A stretch of DNA of 64,000 bases from Methylobacterium haplocladii (GTDB taxonomy: Bacteria > Pseudomonadota > Alphaproteobacteria > Rhizobiales > Beijerinckiaceae): assembly GCF_007992175.1 (NCBI RefSeq), contig NZ_BJZT01000001.1, positions 42,892 through 106,891 of the forward strand, in the 5' to 3' direction. Made by a program: the position numbers and the translations under genes. Under the pieces are notes generated by a model, which saw only the letters and a list, made by a program, of their open reading frames with translations, ran no database searches and was not told the origin of the DNA. Below, piece after piece: positions 63,731 through 64,000 of this stretch (position 1 is the first letter of the stretch; each line of letters opens with the position of its first letter).

Positions 63731-63961
63731 ATGTCGCAGAACTTCGACACCATTCGTGAACTCAGCCTGACCGAGCTCGATCAAGTCGGCGGAGGCCAGT
63801 CCGAGCTCTCGGTGAGCGTTGGCGGCCTGAACGAGTTGATCGACACCGTTCACGCGATTCCGGCCGGCGGCGTCGCGAACGTGCGCGGGCTGGTCGAGAA
63901 CCTTGCGGGTGGCCTGCTCGGCGCAGTCGGCGGCCTGCTCGGCGGCGTGACGGGGAAGTAG
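63731..63961 (+). CDS. Double-glycine-leader secreted peptide (bacteriocin-like precursor)
   Basis: A 76-residue peptide starting MSQNFDTIRELSLTELDQVGGG. The leader fits LSxxELxxVxGG exactly (Leu11, Ser12, Glu15, Leu16, Val19, Gly21, Gly22), so C39 processing should cut after Gly22. The 54-residue core is glycine-rich, with ENLAGGLLGAVGGLLGGVTGK near the end and repeated GxxxG/GG spacings that favour helix packing in membranes. A GGAGA ribosome site lies six bases before the ATG. It has no cysteine. It is the probable cargo of the exporter; a host immunity gene is not seen. Confidence 0.8.
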   Translation: MSQNFDTIRELSLTELDQVGGGQSELSVSVGGLNELIDTVHAIPAGGVANVRGLVENLAGGLLGAVGGLLGGVTGK

Positions 63962-63975
63962 GCTGAGTCCCGCGG

Positions 63976-63993
63976 CAGCCGATTATCCGGCTG
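63976..63993 (+). terminator. Possible hairpin downstream of the peptide gene
   Basis: Arms cagccg and cggctg around attatc follow the peptide stop by about 15 bases. The window ends before any T run could be seen. Confidence 0.35.
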
Positions 63994-64000
63994 TCGGCCC

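Overview
This high-GC window looks chromosomal and comes from an alphaproteobacterial pink-pigmented methylotroph, most likely Methylobacterium or Methylorubrum. Four things point there. There is a complete lanthanide-type PQQ alcohol dehydrogenase locus. A short DHFR-like protein has the size of dihydromethanopterin reductase (DmrA). Two bacteriochlorophyll genes (bchG and a bciB-like gene) are present. The core gene order (cvpA-purF, yfgM-der, ffs-dnaX-ybaB) and the zinc-module-free DnaX fit alphaproteobacteria. All names come from reading the sequence; no database search was run.

Layout. Positions 1-1653 (minus) hold cobO (cut by the window edge), cobU and an outer-membrane protein. From 1930 to 11814 (plus), a cobalamin riboswitch precedes cbtB-cbtA-DUF1636-cobW-cobN-cobG-cobH-cobI-cobJ, that is cobalt uptake, cobalt handling and the early and middle corrin-ring steps, with overlapping starts and stops. 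Positions 11994-21373 are housekeeping: a YfgM-like protein, der, DUF805, a YbdK-type ligase, the DmrA candidate, an SDR, purF, cvpA, rpmG and panB. Positions 21735-24581 (minus) form a quinoprotein relay operon (thioredoxin, CxxCW rhodanese, SoxYZ-like carrier, zinc metallohydrolase) facing a TetR regulator across a likely operator. Positions 25336-32861 carry a heavy-metal RND efflux operon and a second CobW-type GTPase. Positions 33272-39221 hold a CDP-diacylglycerol pyrophosphatase, an O-antigen ligase/polymerase-like protein and a large hybrid kinase. Positions 39935-42396 carry bchG, the bciB-like gene and tRNA-Leu(CAA).

Positions 42500-53845 look like an alcohol-oxidation island organised like the Pseudomonas exa/ped locus. 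It holds a hybrid kinase and FIST sensor pair, a GGDEF/EAL protein, a PQQ-associated beta-propeller with its ABC-type binding protein, cytochrome c-550 (PedF-like), an XoxJ-like binding protein, an ExaF/PedH-type lanthanide ethanol dehydrogenase, and an AgmR/ErbR-like regulator. The relay operon 20 kb away probably serves the same periplasmic quinoprotein system.

Positions 53887-59608 are comM/yifB, small secreted proteins, the SRP RNA, dnaX, a decayed toxin-antitoxin pair and ybaB. The right end (59618-63961) is a peptide-export locus: a C39-peptidase ABC exporter, its HlyD adaptor and, divergently, a 76-residue glycine-rich peptide with a textbook double-glycine leader. That is the best candidate for an undescribed system.

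A dispersed 100-120 bp palindromic repeat occurs three times. One copy, together with an unrelated palindromic repeat, lies inside cobG without breaking its frame.
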